From: DASYGT01 sp035999365 | GTDB taxonomy: Bacteria; Actinomycetota; Actinomycetes; Mycobacteriales; Jatrophihabitantaceae | DNA length: 24,295 bases | NCBI GenBank assembly: GCA_035999365.1 | Contig: DASYGT010000037.1 | Span: 1 to 24,295, forward strand | Direction: 5' to 3' | Shown: piece by piece, positions 22,858 through 24,295 of the stretch | Layout of the letters: each line of letters starts with the position of its first letter | Numbering within the stretch: position 1 is the stretch's first letter | Notes under the pieces: model-generated | What the model saw: the letters and a program-made list of their open reading frames with translations, nothing else | Database searches by the model: none | What the model was told of the DNA's origin: nothing | Position numbers and translations under genes: made by a program

Positions 22858-23874
22858 ATGGCAACAAGCGATCTGCTCTCACGGGCGCGGACCGGAGATG
22901 GTGACGCGTTCCGGGAGCTGACCGAGTCACACCGGCGGGAGCTGCAGGTGCACTGCTACCGGATGCTCGGATCCTTCGCCGACGCAGAGGACGCCGTCCA
23001 GGAGACGATGCTGGCAGCCTGGCGAGGCATCGGCGGGTTCACTGAGGACCGCGCCTCGCTGCGCACCTGGCTGTACAAGATCGCCACCAACCGGTGCCTC
23101 AACGCGCGCCGCGCAGCGAGCCGGCGCCCGGCCAGGGCGTGGGACATGTCGCAGTTCGAACCGTTCGTGCCGACGCCGCGCGACGAGCCTGTCTGGCTCC
23201 AGCCGTTTCCTGACGCCGCCCTCCTCGAGGGCGCCGTCGAACGGCCGCCCGGGCCGGAGGCCCGCTACGAGCAGACCGAAACCATCTCGCTGGCCTTCGT
23301 GACCGCCCTGCAACTGCTCCCGCCGCGCCAGCTCGCCGTCCTCATCTTGCGCGACGTCCTCGGATTCCACGCCGGCGAGGTGGCCGGCATGCTCGAGGTG
23401 AGCGTCCAATCGGTCAACAGCGCCCTCAAACGAGCCCGCGCCAGCCTCCAGCGCCGGCAGCAGCCGACCGCCGGCCACCAGCCGCCGCCCGCCGCAGGCT
23501 CGCCCGCCGAGGACGCGATCGTGGCCAGGTTCGTCCGCGCGTGGGAGTCGGCCGACCTCGACGCGCTGGTGGCCCTGCTGACCGACGACGTCTTCATCGC
23601 CATGCCGCCGGAGCCCTTCGGATACGAGGGCCGAGACAACGTGGCGCGCTACTGCGCCCGCCTGTTCGCCGCGGGCCGCAGCTTCGACCTCGTACCGACC
23701 CGAGCCAACAGCCAGCCCGCGTTCGGTTTATACCTGCGCGTCCCGGCCGGAAACCGCCACGCGACCGCCTTCTACGTGCTCACCGTCGCCGGCGACCGGA
23801 TCTGCGCCATGACCCGCTTCGAGGCCGGCGTGCTGCCGTGGTTCGGGCTACCGCGATCACTCCCGAGCCGATAG
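22858..23874 (+). CDS. ECF-type RNA polymerase sigma factor with C-terminal SnoaL-like domain (SigG/sigma-70 X5 type)
   Basis: 338 aa from ATG 22858, with GGAAGGAG about 7 bases upstream. Sigma region 2 is at about residues 10-80 (FRELTESHRRELQVHCYRML, SFADAEDAVQETMLAAWRG, LRTWLYKIATNRCLNARR). Region 4 is at about 140-195 (ALQLLPPRQLAVLILRDVLGFHAGEVAGMLEVSVQSVNSALKRARASL, a full helix-turn-helix). A Pro/Ala linker then leads to a SnoaL/NTF2-like domain (AEDAIVARFVRAWESADLDALVALLTDDVFIAMPP ... VLTVAGDRICAMTRF). In such sigma factors the C-terminal domain takes the place of an anti-sigma factor and tunes activity. Divergent from the MFS gene, which may be a target. Confidence 0.93.
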   Translation: MATSDLLSRARTGDGDAFRELTESHRRELQVHCYRMLGSFADAEDAVQETMLAAWRGIGGFTEDRASLRTWLYKIATNRCLNARRAASRRPARAWDMSQFEPFVPTPRDEPVWLQPFPDAALLEGAVERPPGPEARYEQTETISLAFVTALQLLPPRQLAVLILRDVLGFHAGEVAGMLEVSVQSVNSALKRARASLQRRQQPTAGHQPPPAAGSPAEDAIVARFVRAWESADLDALVALLTDDVFIAMPPEPFGYEGRDNVARYCARLFAAGRSFDLVPTRANSQPAFGLYLRVPAGNRHATAFYVLTVAGDRICAMTRFEAGVLPWFGLPRSLPSR

Positions 23875-23876
23875 CC

Positions 23877-23916
23877 GGCCTCCCGCGCGGCCTCCCGCGC
23901 GGCCTCCCGCGCGGCC
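23877..23916. repeat. 12-bp tandem repeat, 3.3 copies
   Basis: GGCCTCCCGCGC repeats exactly at 23877-23888, 23889-23900 and 23901-23912, followed by GGCC. It starts three bases after the sigma-factor stop codon (23872-23874). Each unit contains GCGCGGCC across its junction, so it can fold on itself. Confidence 0.9.
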
Positions 23917-24295
23917 TTGCTCGCTGCCGATACGTGTCCCCGCCATCCGCGGCGCCGCCGACTGCCAGAAGGCGCCCGAACCCGACCGAAAGCTGCCCGG
24001 CCAAGTGCAAGGAATCAGCAGATCTGGGTAAGCCGGACAAGGCCAACCGATCCCTGACTGCCCGCGCCGATTCGGCGATAGGGTGCCCTCCCGCACGAGC
24101 GATGTCGATGGTCAAATGCATGGTCATGCGACCGATCGGATGACCATGCGGACAAGCAGACGCACTGCTTTCGGCCCGATCCGGTCGTTTGACCTAGGTG
24201 TTCATCCTGTGCCACGCGCACTGTATCTCCGGACGTGGCTTTCGCCCCTGGTGATGGCCGAACGGGGAGTTGAGCGTGATCGTGTGGGCGTGATT
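23917..24295. other. 3' terminal region without a supported gene
   Basis: About 380 bp. Frames on both strands lack protein-like sequence. The region holds the inverted and direct repeats at 24108-24149. ATG 24254 opens a plus-strand frame that runs off the window, but 14 codons with no clear ribosome site are not enough to call. Confidence 0.5.
24108..24149. promoter_or_regulatory. Candidate operator: inverted repeat plus direct half-site
   Basis: GCATGGTCAT (24118-24127) and ATGACCATGC (24140-24149) are perfect 10-bp inverted arms around a 12-base spacer that contains CGATCG. A third half-site ATGGTCA (24108-24114) repeats the core of the left arm 12 bases upstream. The form fits a dimeric regulator's operator, perhaps for a gene to the right of the window. 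Confidence 0.45.

Noticed and set aside
24254..24295. Possible start of a gene running off the right edge (MAERGVERDRVGVI)
   Set aside because: Only 14 codons are visible and no ribosome site precedes the ATG; more sequence is required to judge.

Overview
The window is about 24 kb of GC-rich DNA with strong third-position GC bias. Its gene content points to an actinobacterium: DUF3099 and DUF5999 proteins, a stand-alone LigD-type primase/polymerase domain, an ECF sigma factor with a C-terminal SnoaL-like domain, SigJ-type and MmyB-type remnants, and frequent GTG starts. No rRNA, tRNA, CRISPR array, transposase or integrase was seen. All family assignments are from reading motifs by eye, not from searches.

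Layout. (1) 1-1533: the 3' part of a SAM methyltransferase coupled to a nitrilase. (2) 1526-2583: a small unknown protein, a second unknown protein and a decayed aldo/keto reductase tail. (3) 2717-4570: a HAD phosphatase followed by a LigD-Pol-like protein. (4) 4593-6509: DUF3099, DUF5999, an APH-type kinase and a remnant of a membrane sensor. (5) 6652-15198: the centre of the window, two divergent operons. (6) 15199-20714: mostly short or damaged genes (a Tat-exported protein, an MmyB-like domain without its HTH, a VOC protein, a zinc-ribbon protein, YjbR, an alpha/beta hydrolase abutting a SigJ-like C-terminal domain, a lipoprotein). (7) 21014-24295: an MFS transporter divergent from an ECF sigma factor, then a repeat-containing non-coding tail.

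The central region is the most coherent system. The leftward operon reads AsnC/Lrp regulator, glutamine-synthetase-like ligase, Dabb protein, APC permease, FluG-type amidohydrolase. The rightward operon reads PLP aminotransferase, cupin, atypical SDR, class II glutamine amidotransferase, with every junction overlapping. Inference: the permease imports an amine or amino acid, the GS-like enzyme gamma-glutamylates it, the aminotransferase, cupin and SDR act on the conjugate or its product, and the amidohydrolase and/or the EgtC-like amidotransferase removes the glutamyl group, under control of the AsnC-type regulator from the shared 142-bp intergenic region. The substrate cannot be read from sequence. 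A perfect 16-bp inverted repeat lies exactly over the start codon of the amidohydrolase and is the most striking non-coding signal.

Outside that cluster the window is rich in gene debris: at least five truncated or frameshifted coding remnants, which suggests a region of repeated insertion and deletion.
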